A DNA stretch of 64,000 nt from Streptomyces sp. NBC_00247 (GCF_036188265.1 NZ_CP108093.1:6539001-6603000), one strand, 5' to 3'; counted from the first letter of the stretch, positions 26,092 to 34,771 are shown. Notes: a model not told the origin generated them from the sequence alone. Numbers and translations are program-made.

Positions 26092-26856
26092 GTGGGGACC
26101 ACGCAGCTGGAAACGGTGCAGGAGCCGAAGTACTGGCACCTGAGGACCGTGCTCAGTGAGGCACTCGACTCGGACTTCGCGGTGGGTGAGATCCTGCCGA
26201 ACGAGCGGGAGCTCGCGGCCCGGTTCGGCGTCGCACGGGCCACGCTCCGGCAGGCTCTGGAGCAGCTCGAACTCGAAGGCAGACTTCAGCGCAGGCGCGG
26301 CGTGGGAACCACCGTCGCTCCGCCCCGGGTGGGGGTCGCGGTCTCCACGGCCCAGCAGGAGTGGACGGGCGCGGTGGCCGACGAAGCGTGGCAGCCCATC
26401 GAGTGCGGCCGGGGGACGGCCCCGGCGGCCGTCGCCGCCGCGCTCTCCACGGCGGCCGACGAAGTGGTCCACGTGATCCGCCGGATCAGGGTCACCCACG
26501 GTCAGCCGGTAGCTGCGGAACTGCTGTACGTGCCGTCCGCGTCCGTTCCCGACCTGTCCGCGATCGGGGAGTCCACGGGCCCGGCTCGCGTGCGCGGGGT
26601 GCTGCGCGAGCTGCACCGCCTCGGACTCGAGGGACAGGACCGGTCGGTCGAACTCGGTTCGGCCAGCGCGGACGACTCCAGGGAGCTCGACCGACTGCCC
26701 GGCGCCCCCGTCCTGGTCGTCACCACGCGCTACTTCGCCGCGGGCGGCACCGCCGCGGTCTCCGTCGCCACCTACCGTGCCGACACCTGCCGGCTGACCT
26801 TCGGGGACTCCGGGACTCTGGAGATCAGCCACGAGCAGGAGCGCCAGGCTTCCTGA
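26092..26856 (+). CDS. GntR/HutC-family transcriptional regulator
   Basis: 254 residues. N-terminal wHTH with ILPNERELAARFGVARATLR and QALEQLELEGRLQRRRGVG, then a UTRA domain (VIRRIRVTHGQPVAAELLYV, ending VSVATYRADTCRLTF) that binds sugar phosphates or related effectors. It has DasR-like size and layout but clearly differs from DasR. GTG 26092 is chosen because CGGAGGA lies five to nine bases before it. Converges with the ROK regulator, and a dre-like palindrome covers its promoter. Confidence 0.9.
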   Translation: MGTTQLETVQEPKYWHLRTVLSEALDSDFAVGEILPNERELAARFGVARATLRQALEQLELEGRLQRRRGVGTTVAPPRVGVAVSTAQQEWTGAVADEAWQPIECGRGTAPAAVAAALSTAADEVVHVIRRIRVTHGQPVAAELLYVPSASVPDLSAIGESTGPARVRGVLRELHRLGLEGQDRSVELGSASADDSRELDRLPGAPVLVVTTRYFAAGGTAAVSVATYRADTCRLTFGDSGTLEISHEQERQAS

Positions 26857-26897
26857 ACATCCCTGCCCCGCGACACCGGGGCGCCTTCTTGGACCGG

Positions 26898-26926
26898 ACG
26901 GCCCGCCGCGATCAGCGGCGGGCCGT
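26898..26926. terminator. Hairpin enclosing the ROK stop codon
   Basis: ACGGCCCGCCGC (26898-26909), loop GATCA, and GCGGCGGGCCGT (26915-26926) form a perfect 12-base stem. The stop codon of the minus-strand ROK gene (26912-26914) sits in the loop, so half the stem is coding. It faces both convergent genes. Confidence 0.6.
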
Positions 26927-28069
26927 CACCGTTCCCTCGACGGCGAACAATTGCTCCTCCACGTGGTCCAGCGCCAGCCGAAGGGCTCCGGTCGCGACGG
27001 CCGCCTCCCCGAGCAGGGACAGGGTGACCCGCGGCGGGCGCAGACAGTAACGCGAGAGCTCGCTCCGCAACGGGGCCAGCACCCCGTCGAGTCCCGCCGC
27101 CCAGCCGCCGACCACCACTATCTCCGGATCGAGAGCCAGCACGAGTGCCGCCACGTCGTGCACCAGCCGCTGGATGAACCGCTCGACCGCCTCCTGGGCG
27201 CGGCTGTCGCCCTGCCTGGCCTTCGTGAACACCGCCGCCACCGCCTGCTCGTCCAGCGGGTCGAGCGGTGTGTCGGTCGTGGACAGCAGATGCTCCGGAG
27301 TGACTTCCCTCCCGAGGAGATGGAGCGCGCCGATCTCGCCGGCGGCGCCGCCGTACCCCCGGTGCAGCCGTCCCCCTATCAACGAACCCGCTCCGGGACT
27401 CAATCCGGCAAGGACGAAGACGATGTCGTCCGACTCCGTGGCGGCACCCTTCCAATGCTCCGCCACGGCGGCCGTATTGGCGTCGTTCTCCACCAGGACC
27501 GGGCAGCGGAACGAGCGCCGAAGCCGCTCCCCCAGAGGGAGTCCGGTCCAGCCGGGAAGCGCAGTGCCCAGCCTGACCGTGCCGTCGGCCTCCACGATTC
27601 CAGGGCTTCCGACCCCCACGGCCCGCAAGCTGCTCCTGGCCACGCCCGTACGGCGCAGGAGGTCGGCGACCACGGCTCGGACCTGATCGAGCCGGTCGTC
27701 CGCGGCCGCGGTCTCGGAGACCGCCCGCTGGCCCGCCCCGATGATTCTGCCGTCGAGTCCGGACATGAGCGCGGAGACCCGGTGCGGGCCGATCTCGATG
27801 CCCAGCAGATGGCCCGCCTCGGCGCGGAAACGGAACCGGCGGGCTGGACGGCCCTGGCGCCGCGCTTCACCGTCGTCGGGCAGTGCCTCCACGACCAGAC
27901 CGGCTTCGAACAGCCCCTCGACGACTCCTTCGACCGTTGGCCGGGAAAGGCCGGTGATCCGGGTCAGGTCGGAGAGCGTCGGGAGCTCGGCCCCACGCAG
28001 GGCGTGCAGTACCACCGCGGAATTGATCCGCCGCAACAACGACGGGTCTCCACCGGTCAGCCGCCCCAC
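26912..28069 (-). CDS. ROK-family transcriptional regulator
   Basis: 385 residues. An N-terminal wHTH (LLRRINSAVVLHALRGAEL, LTRITGLSRPTVEGVVEGL) is fused to a ROK sugar-kinase-like fold with VENDANTAAVAEHWKGA and GAGSLIGGRLHRGYGGAAGE. The Cys-rich zinc motif normal in ROK kinases is absent after GEIGALHLLG, which suggests a pure regulator of the NagC/XylR type. GTG 28069 is preceded by AGGAGG at six bases, which decides the start. Beside a GntR regulator, it likely senses a sugar. Confidence 0.9.
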   Translation of the reverse strand: MGRLTGGDPSLLRRINSAVVLHALRGAELPTLSDLTRITGLSRPTVEGVVEGLFEAGLVVEALPDDGEARRQGRPARRFRFRAEAGHLLGIEIGPHRVSALMSGLDGRIIGAGQRAVSETAAADDRLDQVRAVVADLLRRTGVARSSLRAVGVGSPGIVEADGTVRLGTALPGWTGLPLGERLRRSFRCPVLVENDANTAAVAEHWKGAATESDDIVFVLAGLSPGAGSLIGGRLHRGYGGAAGEIGALHLLGREVTPEHLLSTTDTPLDPLDEQAVAAVFTKARQGDSRAQEAVERFIQRLVHDVAALVLALDPEIVVVGGWAAGLDGVLAPLRSELSRYCLRPPRVTLSLLGEAAVATGALRLALDHVEEQLFAVEGTVTARR

Positions 28070-28321
28070 GTGTGTCCTCCTCACGCCCCTTGTGTCTGCC
28101 GGATGGTACTCGGTGGGATGAGGCTCCGCGAACGTCGCCGGGGGCGGAGCCGATTCTGATACTGCTCGCTCCCATGAGGGCCGGGGTGCCGGCTCCCACG
28201 GCGCGGGGTTCCCGCGGTGGTGAGGCCGGGGTGGCTGAATCACGCCGTCCGCGCCCGGCATCGCGCCCGGCCATGGGCGAAGCCGCCCGAGCGCTTCCTG
28301 TCACCCGCTCGGGCAACAGGA

Positions 28322-29293
28322 GTGAGAGCCTGCGCAGATAGGCGGGTGCGGCACCCGGGCAGTGAGGTGAGCGCAGGTCTCGGTGATCATCGAGTTGCGG
28401 CGCTCTGCGACCACTGGGGAGACCTGTGCCCGTTCTTCCAGCATGGCTGACCGACCCGTTGGGGGACCAATTCACGGCGCTGCCGTCCGAGCGTCCCGCT
28501 GTCGATCCGGCCCACCCGCTGGGCTGCCATCGGCCCCGCATCGGCGACCGGATCGTGTTCGACAAGCTGGTGCAACTGCTGCGGTTCGGCTGCTCCTGCC
28601 AGGCGATCGCCGACACCACCTGCTCGGCGACTACCATCCGCAACCGCCGCGACGAGTGGATCTCCCTCGGCGTCTTCATGCGGCTCAAGCAGACCGCGCT
28701 GGAGTCCTACGACCGGATCGTCGGGCTGGAGCTTGACCGGATCGCCGTCGACGGCTCGATCACCAAGGCCCCCGGCGGCGCCGAGATCGCTGGACGCTCA
28801 CCGGTCGACCGAGGCGAGCAAGGACTCAAACGCTCGTGCATGACGGATGGTTACGGAGTTCCGCTCGGCAGGGTCCTCGCCGGAACGAACCGCCACGACT
28901 CCCCGCTGCGTGCCGCGACTCAGGACCTACTGAAGGATCTGGGACCGATGCCCGACGACATCACCGTGCACCTGGATGCCGGCTACGACTCGGACAAGAC
29001 CCGCATCGAACTGGCTGCCCGCAACCTGCGCGGCCGCATCGCGCACAAGGGCGAAGGGCGCCGATCCAGGCCGGCGAGCGGTGGCACGTCGAGCGCACGC
29101 ACGCCTGGCAGAACGATTCCACCGAATTGCCCGCTGCTACGAGCGCCGTGCGAACGTCGCCAACGCCTTCTTCGACCTCGCGGACACGATCACCACCGTG
29201 CGTAGCCTGATCCGCCGGGCCCGGACCACCCACCGCTGGGACGACCGCCCGAAGCGACGTCCTTGAGCTCCGCCCATCTGCCCAGCCTCTTAC
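28322..29293 (+). mobile_element. IS5-type insertion sequence, inactivated
   Basis: About 972 bases. The left end reads GTGAGAGCCTGCGCAGAT and the right end, on the opposite strand, GTAAGAGGCTGGGCAGAT; they match over most of about 24 bases, with shared GGCGG after the part shown. The single gene inside is a broken transposase. The left 150 bases are strongly similar, in inverted orientation, to 30790-30958. Ends were set by eye from the inverted repeats and could be off by a few bases; no target duplication was obvious. Confidence 0.75.
28426..29266 (+). pseudogene. IS5-family transposase with two frameshifts
   Basis: Starts at GTG 28426 with MPVLPAWLTDPLGDQF. The DDE residues are seen as IAVDGSITKAP (first Asp), HLDAGYDSDKTR (second Asp) and WHVERTHAW (Glu). 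After AHKGE, near 29056, the coding sense moves to another frame (APIQAGERWHVERTHAWQN), and near 29115 it moves again (FHRIARCYERRANVANAFF to RPKRRP). Each step is explained by loss of one base where a codon is expected. The catalytic Glu is therefore out of frame with the two Asp, so the enzyme is dead. Total length without the slips would be about 280 residues. Confidence 0.85.
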
Positions 29294-29332
29294 GCGCAGA
29301 CTGTTCCCGCTGGTCAGCAACCATGTTGCGGC

Positions 29333-29776
29333 TCAGGCGACGCGGGTGTCGTAGGTCTGGCGGTTGGCGAGTACATCGTCCATGTGCACCTCGGCCCAGG
29401 CCTTGAGGCCCCGCATCATCTCGTACAGGGACAGGCCCAGATCGGTCAGTTCGTAGGAGACCGTGACCGGCACGGTCGGCACCACGGTGCGGGACACCAG
29501 GCCGTCGCGCTCCAGGGAGCGCAGGGTCTGGGTGAGCATCTTCTGGCTGACGCCGGCCAGCAGGCGCTGTAGCTCCGAGTAGCGCATCACCCGGGGCTCG
29601 CCTGCGCAGTCGGCGCCGGGCTCATGCGCGCTGTCGCTGCCGAGCGCGGCCAGGATCAGCGTGACCCACTTGTCGGAAATCCGGTCGACCAGCTTGCGGC
29701 TGGGACAGGCCGCCACGAAAGCGTCGTACTCCACCTTGGCCTGTGCCCTTTGCTGGGCCGCCGTCATCGTTGCCAT
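29333..29776 (-). CDS. HxlR-family transcriptional regulator
   Basis: 147 residues with the HxlR winged helix: the N-terminal CPSRKLVDRISDKWVTLIL, RYSELQRLLAGVSQKMLTQ and TLRSLERDGLVSRTVVP, then SYELTDLGLSLYEMM. The Cys before the HTH is the redox- or aldehyde-sensing Cys in YodB/HxlR relatives. It carries an insertion around DSAHEPGADCAGEPR with a second Cys. Divergent from the aldo/keto reductase gene, which it probably controls. Lies inside the IS-bracketed patch. Confidence 0.92.
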   Translation of the reverse strand: MATMTAAQQRAQAKVEYDAFVAACPSRKLVDRISDKWVTLILAALGSDSAHEPGADCAGEPRVMRYSELQRLLAGVSQKMLTQTLRSLERDGLVSRTVVPTVPVTVSYELTDLGLSLYEMMRGLKAWAEVHMDDVLANRQTYDTRVA

Positions 29777-29814
29777 GGACTGTTCCTCTCACACGCTGGG
29801 TGCCTTACGCACTC

Positions 29815-29830
29815 GGAAGTGCCTACTTCC
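29815..29830. promoter_or_regulatory. Inverted repeat between hxlR and aldo/keto reductase genes
   Basis: GGAAGT (29815-29820), spacer GCCT, ACTTCC (29825-29830). The perfect repeat lies midway between the divergent starts and is the likely HxlR operator. Confidence 0.6.
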
Positions 29831-29908
29831 CGACAGGAAGCTACGCACCAATAGTGGTGCAAGGAGCCGTCAGGAACCATCCCCCTGGCTCGACACGAAA
29901 GGCACACC

Positions 29909-30781
29909 ATGAGCACCCCCTCCGCCTCGCTGCCCGGCGGCACCTGGAACCTGGGCGACCTGACCGTCACCCGGTTCGGCTACGGCGCCATGCAGCTCGC
30001 CGGCCCCTGGGTCATGGGCCCGCCCGCCGACCGCGACGGCGCGCTCGCCGTCCTGAGCGAGGCCGTCGGCCTTGGCATCACCCACATCGACACCGCCGAC
30101 GCCTACGGGCCGCACATCACCAACCAGCTGATCCGCGAAGCCCTGCACCCGTACTCCGACGCTCTGCACCTCGTGACCAAGGTCGGCGCGACCCGGGACC
30201 AGAAGGGCGGCTGGCCCCCGGCGCGCAAGCCCGAAGAGCTCCGCAGGGCCGTCACCGAGAACCTGGAAAACCTCGGCCTCGACACGCTGGATGTGGTCAA
30301 CCTCCGGCTCGGCGACGCTCAGGGCCCCGTGACCGGTTCGCTCGCCGAGGCCTTCGAAACACTCGTCGAACTTCAGGAGCAGGGGCTGATCCGGCACCTC
30401 GGCGTGAGCAACGCCACGGCGGCACAGGTCGCAGAGGCACGCTCGATCGCGCCGATCGTGTGCGTCCAGAACATGTACAACCTCGCTCACCGCCAAGACG
30501 ACGGGCTGATCGACGAACTCGCCGAAGAGGACATCGCCTATGTGCCCTTCTTCCCCCTCGGCGGCTTCAGCCCGCTGCAATCCTCCGCACTCACGGCCGT
30601 GGCCACCCGGCTGGACGCTACGCCGAAGTCGGTCGCCCTGACCTGGCTGTTGCAGCGGTCGCCGAACATCCTGCTGATCCCCGGCACCTCGTCGGTGGCG
30701 CACCTGCGTGAGAACGTCGCAGGTGCGGAACTCCAGCTCTCCGACGACGATCTCGCCGAGCTGAACAAGATCGGCCGCTGA
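29909..30781 (+). CDS. Aldo/keto reductase
   Basis: 290 residues, one (alpha/beta)8 barrel. Catalytic Asp and Tyr are in GITHIDTADAYGPHITN and the Lys in LVTKVGATRD. Where many family members have a catalytic His, this one has DVVNLRLGD, as in the oxidoreductase subgroup close to AKR13. C-terminal LIPGTSSVAHLRENVAG binds NADPH. It would reduce an aldehyde or ketone. The divergent HxlR gene and the IS remnants on both sides suggest a transferred regulator-enzyme cassette; its stop codon lies within about ten bases of the truncated IS end. Confidence 0.92.
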   Translation: MSTPSASLPGGTWNLGDLTVTRFGYGAMQLAGPWVMGPPADRDGALAVLSEAVGLGITHIDTADAYGPHITNQLIREALHPYSDALHLVTKVGATRDQKGGWPPARKPEELRRAVTENLENLGLDTLDVVNLRLGDAQGPVTGSLAEAFETLVELQEQGLIRHLGVSNATAAQVAEARSIAPIVCVQNMYNLAHRQDDGLIDELAEEDIAYVPFFPLGGFSPLQSSALTAVATRLDATPKSVALTWLLQRSPNILLIPGTSSVAHLRENVAGAELQLSDDDLAELNKIGR

Positions 30782-30789
30782 CCCCACGG

Positions 30790-30958
30790 CACGCAGCAGC
30801 GCCGCGAATTGGTCCCACAACGGGTCGGTCAGCCATGCTGGAAGAACGGGCACAGGTCTCCCCAGCGATCACAGGGCGCCGCAACTCCATGATCACGGAG
30901 ACCTGTGCTCACCTCACTGCCCGAGTGCCCCCACCCGCCTATCTGCGCGGGCTCTTAC
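30790..30958 (-). mobile_element. Truncated 5' end of a second IS5-type element
   Basis: Read on the minus strand from 30958, the sequence GTAAGAGCCCGCGCAGATAG matches the left end at 28322, and the similarity continues through the transposase start (MPVLPAWLTDPLWDQFAALL) before it breaks off beside the aldo/keto reductase stop. The rest of the element is missing. It lies in inverted orientation to the copy at 28322-29293. Confidence 0.75.
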
Positions 30959-30960
30959 TT

Positions 30961-31030
30961 GCCGGGCCTTGCCGGGTCTTGCCGGGCCTTGCCGGGTCTT
31001 GCCGGGCCTTGCCGGGCCTTGCCGGGGCTT
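30961..31030. repeat. Seven 10-base tandem repeats
   Basis: Units GCCGGGCCTT and GCCGGGTCTT alternate at first, then GCCGGGCCTT is repeated, ending in GCCGGGGCTT. The array abuts the IS remnant's terminal repeat on one side and ends 40 bases past the response-regulator stop codon on the other. Confidence 0.85.
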
Positions 31031-31070
31031 GCGTGCCGGGAGGCTGGGCGATCGGCCTGTTTGTCCTCCG

Positions 31071-31721
31071 TCAGCCGGGGACCACGAAGCCCGACTCGTA
31101 GGCGGTGATGACGGCCTGAGTCCGGTCTCGGGCCCCGAGCTTGGTCAGCAACGCACTGACATGGGTTTTCACCGTCTCGGTGCCCACGACCAGCTTCGCC
31201 GCAATCTCCGCGTTCGACAGACCCCGACACATCAACCGGAGCACGGCTGCCTCCCGGTCGGTGAGGGCCGCCCGCGTCACCACCGCACGGGCCTTGTTCG
31301 TCCCGTACTCGGAGGCCAGCCGGCGTACGGCTGCGGGAAAGAGCAGTGACTCGCCTTCCGCCACCAGCCGGACCGCGTTCACGATCTCCATCGGCCGGGC
31401 TCGCTTCAGCAGGAAACCGTCCGCACCGGCACGCAGCGCCTCGTACACGTACTCGTCGTTCTCGAACGTCGTGACCACCAGGATCTTCGGCGGTGCGGCC
31501 AATGTGCGGAGCAGCAGCCGGGTTGCCTCTATGCCGTCCATCAAGGGCATCCGAACGTCCATGGCTACCACGTCCGGTCGCAGTTGTCGGACCAGGGGGA
31601 GCACCGCCGCGCCGTCCGCGGCCTCCCCTGCCACCACGATGTCCGGCTGCGACTCCAGCACCGCCCGCAGACCCGTCCGCACGAGAGGCTCGTCGTCGAC
31701 GAGAAGAACATTCACCGTCAC
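31071..31721 (-). CDS. NarL/LuxR-type response regulator
   Basis: 216 residues. Receiver domain with VLLVDDEPLVRTG (acidic pocket), phospho-acceptor Asp in VVAMDVRMPLMDGIEA and Lys in FLLKRARPMEI; C-terminal LuxR HTH in LTDREAAVLRLMCRGLSNAE. The GTG start at 31721 is four bases past the kinase stop, so the pair is one operon. It probably activates or represses the divergent ABC transporter genes. Confidence 0.95.
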   Translation of the reverse strand: MTVNVLLVDDEPLVRTGLRAVLESQPDIVVAGEAADGAAVLPLVRQLRPDVVAMDVRMPLMDGIEATRLLLRTLAAPPKILVVTTFENDEYVYEALRAGADGFLLKRARPMEIVNAVRLVAEGESLLFPAAVRRLASEYGTNKARAVVTRAALTDREAAVLRLMCRGLSNAEIAAKLVVGTETVKTHVSALLTKLGARDRTQAVITAYESGFVVPG

Positions 31722-31725
31722 AGCG

Positions 31726-32898
31726 TCACCTCACGCCTCGGAGCGGAAGGCTGACGCGTACCTGCCATTCGCCGTGGTGCGGGCCGGCTTTCGCGCTTCC
31801 CCCCAGCAGTCTCGCCCGTTCGCGCATCCCTTGCAGCCCATGGCCCCGGGGCGAGCGGAGCGTGGTCTCCGCAATCGGATTTCGTACATCGAGTTCGAGG
31901 CGGTCTCTTTCGACGCCGATGCGCACACGGACGGGGACCCGGCCCGCGTGACGCAGCGCGTTGGTGAGTGACTCCTGCAGGATGCGGTACCCCTCACGTG
32001 ACAAGGAGTCGGGCAGACGGTCGACGCACCCGGTCACCTCGGCGTCCACAGCGACCCCGGATCCTCGTGCGGAGTCGAGCAGTTGCTCGAACGAGATCAG
32101 CGTCGGCCGGCGATCGGCAGATGCTCCCGGCTCGCGCAGCACACGGAGTACCCGCTCCAGATCGTCGAGTGCCGCCCGGCCCGTCTCCTCGATCGCGAGG
32201 AGCGCGCGCCGCGTGAACTCCGGGTCGTCCGCCGCCGATGCGGCGCCTGCTTGCACCACCGAAACCGTGAGGGCGTGGCCGATGGAGTCGTGGAGTTCGC
32301 GTGCGATGCGGTTGCGTTCCAGGAGCTGCTCCGTGAGTTCCTCCAGCGCCGACATCCGTTCGGTTCTCGATGGCCCCAGCAGCCGGCGAGCGGCCGCGGT
32401 GGAGAGCCGTCCACAGAGAACGACGAGCGCGAACAGCAGAAGAATGGGCAGAGGCGCGAGTGCCCCGTACCAGGAGTGGGGTTCGATCAGATGGAATATG
32501 CCGTCGTGGTCGGTGCCGTCACCCCAGACGGCGCCGGCCAGGCTGATCGAGGTCGCAGGCAGCCAGAGGGTGGCCACACCCACGACGATGGAGAACAGCA
32601 GGCGCAGTTCCAGCCAGAGCACGGTCCGCCACTTCTCGCCCCACGTCGTCGCAGGAGCGACGGAGATGGTCGCGTCGGCCCGGCCGCGCTCGCCGGGGGC
32701 GAGGAGCAGCTGCGCCTGGACGCCTTCCCCCATACGCATCACCGGGAGGAGCCCCACGGGCACGGCGAGCAGCGCGAGCTCCCACGGCACGCCGGGGGCG
32801 ACGAAGAGCCATACGCTGATGAGAGCCAGCGGCGCGACGAGATGGATCCAGCGACTGTAGGTCACGGGGGTTGCGAACGGGGCGAGTAGTCGGCGCAT
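31726..32898 (-). CDS. Sensor histidine kinase (HisKA_3 type)
   Basis: 390 residues. Four to five membrane helices in the first 170 residues form the sensor, then a dimerisation helix with the phosphorylated His in RNRIARELHDSIGHALTVS and an ATPase domain (ILQESLTNALRHAG for the N box, HGLQGMRERARLLGG for the G2 box). Start at ATG 32898. Its layout is of the DesK/LiaS class that often senses envelope or lipid stress; the signal is unknown. Upstream neighbour of the response regulator. Confidence 0.94.
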   Translation of the reverse strand: MRRLLAPFATPVTYSRWIHLVAPLALISVWLFVAPGVPWELALLAVPVGLLPVMRMGEGVQAQLLLAPGERGRADATISVAPATTWGEKWRTVLWLELRLLFSIVVGVATLWLPATSISLAGAVWGDGTDHDGIFHLIEPHSWYGALAPLPILLLFALVVLCGRLSTAAARRLLGPSRTERMSALEELTEQLLERNRIARELHDSIGHALTVSVVQAGAASAADDPEFTRRALLAIEETGRAALDDLERVLRVLREPGASADRRPTLISFEQLLDSARGSGVAVDAEVTGCVDRLPDSLSREGYRILQESLTNALRHAGRVPVRVRIGVERDRLELDVRNPIAETTLRSPRGHGLQGMRERARLLGGSAKAGPHHGEWQVRVSLPLRGVR

Positions 32899-33006
32899 GT
32901 GGGCAATGGTGGCAGTGCCCGTCCGGCTGTACCTCCCCCGCACGGGGGAGAGGTTTCCCACGGTCGGGGGAGGACGCAGGGGGGTCGCCCCAGCCAGGCT
33001 GAGTGC

Positions 33007-33939
33007 ATGACCAGCATCGATGTGCAGCAGCTCACGAAGGACTACGGATCCACCCGAGCGGTGGACAGTCTCACCTTCCGTGCGGAGGCCGGCCGCGTGA
33101 CCGGCTTTCTCGGGCCCAACGGAGCAGGGAAGTCCACCACGATGCGAGTGATTCTCGGCCTGGACCGCCCTTCCGGTGGCACGGCGAGTGTGGGCGGACG
33201 GGCCTACGCCACGCTCGACAACCCCCTGCGCGTGGTCGGTTCACTGCTCGACGCAGGAGCAGCGCACGGATCGCGGACCGCGCGCGACCATGTGCTCGCC
33301 CTCGCGGTGAGCAACGGCATGTCGCGGCGAAGGGGCGACACCGTGCTGGAGGAGACCGGCCTCGCATCCGTCGCCACCCGCCGCATCAAGACGTTCTCGC
33401 TCGGCATGCGTCAACGGCTGGGCATAGCGGCCGCACTGCTCGGAGACCCTGCCGTGTTGATGCTGGACGAGCCGTCCAACGGGCTCGATCCCGAGGGGAT
33501 CGTCTGGATCCGTGAACTGATGAAGCGGCTTGCTCGCGAAGGACGCACGGTTCTGGTGTCCAGCCACCTGATGAGCGAGACGGCCGCCTTTGCCGACCAT
33601 CTGATCATTCTCGGTGGGGGCAGGCTTCTTGCCGACATGTCGATGGAAGGGTTTCTCGCCTCGCGCGGTCGTTCCGGAGTGCGGGTACGGGCCGCCGTGG
33701 GCGGACGACTCCGCGACACCCTGATCCGCAGCGGATACGACGCCACCGATGCGGGAGGTGGGGCGTGTTGGATCGACGGGGCCCGCGCCGACGAGATCGG
33801 TGCGCTGGCGGCGTCCCAGCACATCGCCCTCCTGGAGCTCGTGGAGGAACGGGGCACCCTGGAGGAGGCGTACCTCGATCTCACGGCGGATGCCGCCGAA
33901 TTCGCCGCCGCTTCCCCTACCTCATCCAAGGAGGCATGA
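33007..33939 (+). CDS. ABC transporter ATP-binding protein
   Basis: 310 residues. Walker A FLGPNGAGKSTTMRVIL, the signature TFSLGMRQRLGIAAAL, Walker B AVLMLDEPSNGLDPEG and the switch His in VLVSSHLMSE. The C-terminal 90 residues form the extra domain seen in the CcmA/BcrA-type exporters. Its TGA overlaps a possible ATG of the permease gene at 33936. Divergent from the two-component system, 108 bases away; such pairs commonly move peptide antibiotics or lipids. Confidence 0.95.
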   Translation: MTSIDVQQLTKDYGSTRAVDSLTFRAEAGRVTGFLGPNGAGKSTTMRVILGLDRPSGGTASVGGRAYATLDNPLRVVGSLLDAGAAHGSRTARDHVLALAVSNGMSRRRGDTVLEETGLASVATRRIKTFSLGMRQRLGIAAALLGDPAVLMLDEPSNGLDPEGIVWIRELMKRLAREGRTVLVSSHLMSETAAFADHLIILGGGRLLADMSMEGFLASRGRSGVRVRAAVGGRLRDTLIRSGYDATDAGGGACWIDGARADEIGALAASQHIALLELVEERGTLEEAYLDLTADAAEFAAASPTSSKEA

Positions 33940-33941
33940 CC

Positions 33942-34685
33942 ATGTCGCACGCAGCGGTCTCGGCTCTTCATTCGGAGTGGGTCAAGGCGCGGTCCGTCCG
34001 TGCCGTCCATGGCTCTCTGATCGCGGTGTTCGTGGTCACGGTGGCCATCTCCGTGCTGGTCTCCGCCACCGTGGGGCAGACAGAGATGAACCATCCCGAT
34101 GCCGATCCGGTGTTCCAGGCCTTCTACGCGCTGAACTTCGCGCAGATCGCTGCCGTGGCCTTCGGCGCCACCGCCTTCTCCTCCGAGTTCACGGGCGGAG
34201 CCTTGCGTGTGTCTCTGACCGCGGTGCCCCGCCGCGACCTGTTCTACGCCGCGAAGATGGTCGTCGTGGGTGTGCAGGCTCTGATCGTCGGGGAGGCGGC
34301 CGGCTTCGCCGGCTTTCTGCTGGGGCAGCTGTTCATGGGGCAGTTCGCGATCGGGCTGGGGCACCCCGGCGCGCTGCGAGCCGTGCTGGGCAGCGGCGTC
34401 TATCTCGCGCTCATGGCCCTGTTCGCGGCGGGGCTGACGGCGTTGCTCCGGAGCGGGGTCGCGGTGATGAGCATCCTCGTGCCATTCATTCTGATCGTCT
34501 CGTTCGTCGTGGGAGACGTGGCTTCAGGAGCGGCTGACTTCCTCCCCGACCGGGCGGGCCAGCTGATCCTGCGCGAGAACCCGGCGGGCAGCCTCGGCCC
34601 CTGGAGCGGGATGGCGGTGACCGCCGCCTGGACGGCCACCGCACTGCTCGCCGGCTGGTGGGCGATACGTACCCGGGACGTCTGA
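33942..34685 (+). CDS. ABC-2 type transporter permease
   Basis: 247 residues with six hydrophobic helices (LIAVFVVTVAISVLVSA, ALNFAQIAAVAFGATAF, LYLAL-type segments and the last TAAWTATALLAGWWAI). The block SSEFTGGALRVSLTAVPRR is typical of the ABC-2 family's cytoplasmic loop. Two ATGs compete: 33936 has AAGGAGG one base away, too close, while 33942 has it at seven bases, so I use 33942. It forms the membrane part of the exporter. Confidence 0.92.
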   Translation: MSHAAVSALHSEWVKARSVRAVHGSLIAVFVVTVAISVLVSATVGQTEMNHPDADPVFQAFYALNFAQIAAVAFGATAFSSEFTGGALRVSLTAVPRRDLFYAAKMVVVGVQALIVGEAAGFAGFLLGQLFMGQFAIGLGHPGALRAVLGSGVYLALMALFAAGLTALLRSGVAVMSILVPFILIVSFVVGDVASGAADFLPDRAGQLILRENPAGSLGPWSGMAVTAAWTATALLAGWWAIRTRDV

Positions 34686-34771
34686 TGTCCACACAAGTTC
34701 CTTGTTCCTTGAGCAGCGTGCCCACCGTACGGAGGCGAGAGCGCGTGGAGTGCGGCAGGCAGGCACGAGGG

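Noticed and set aside
28426..29266. Programmed frameshifting in the transposase
   Set aside because: Two separate slips occur, there is no slippery heptamer, and the Glu and C-terminal parts need different shifts.
30961..31030. A CRISPR array from the regular repeats
   Set aside because: The units are contiguous 10-base repeats without spacers, and there are no cas genes.
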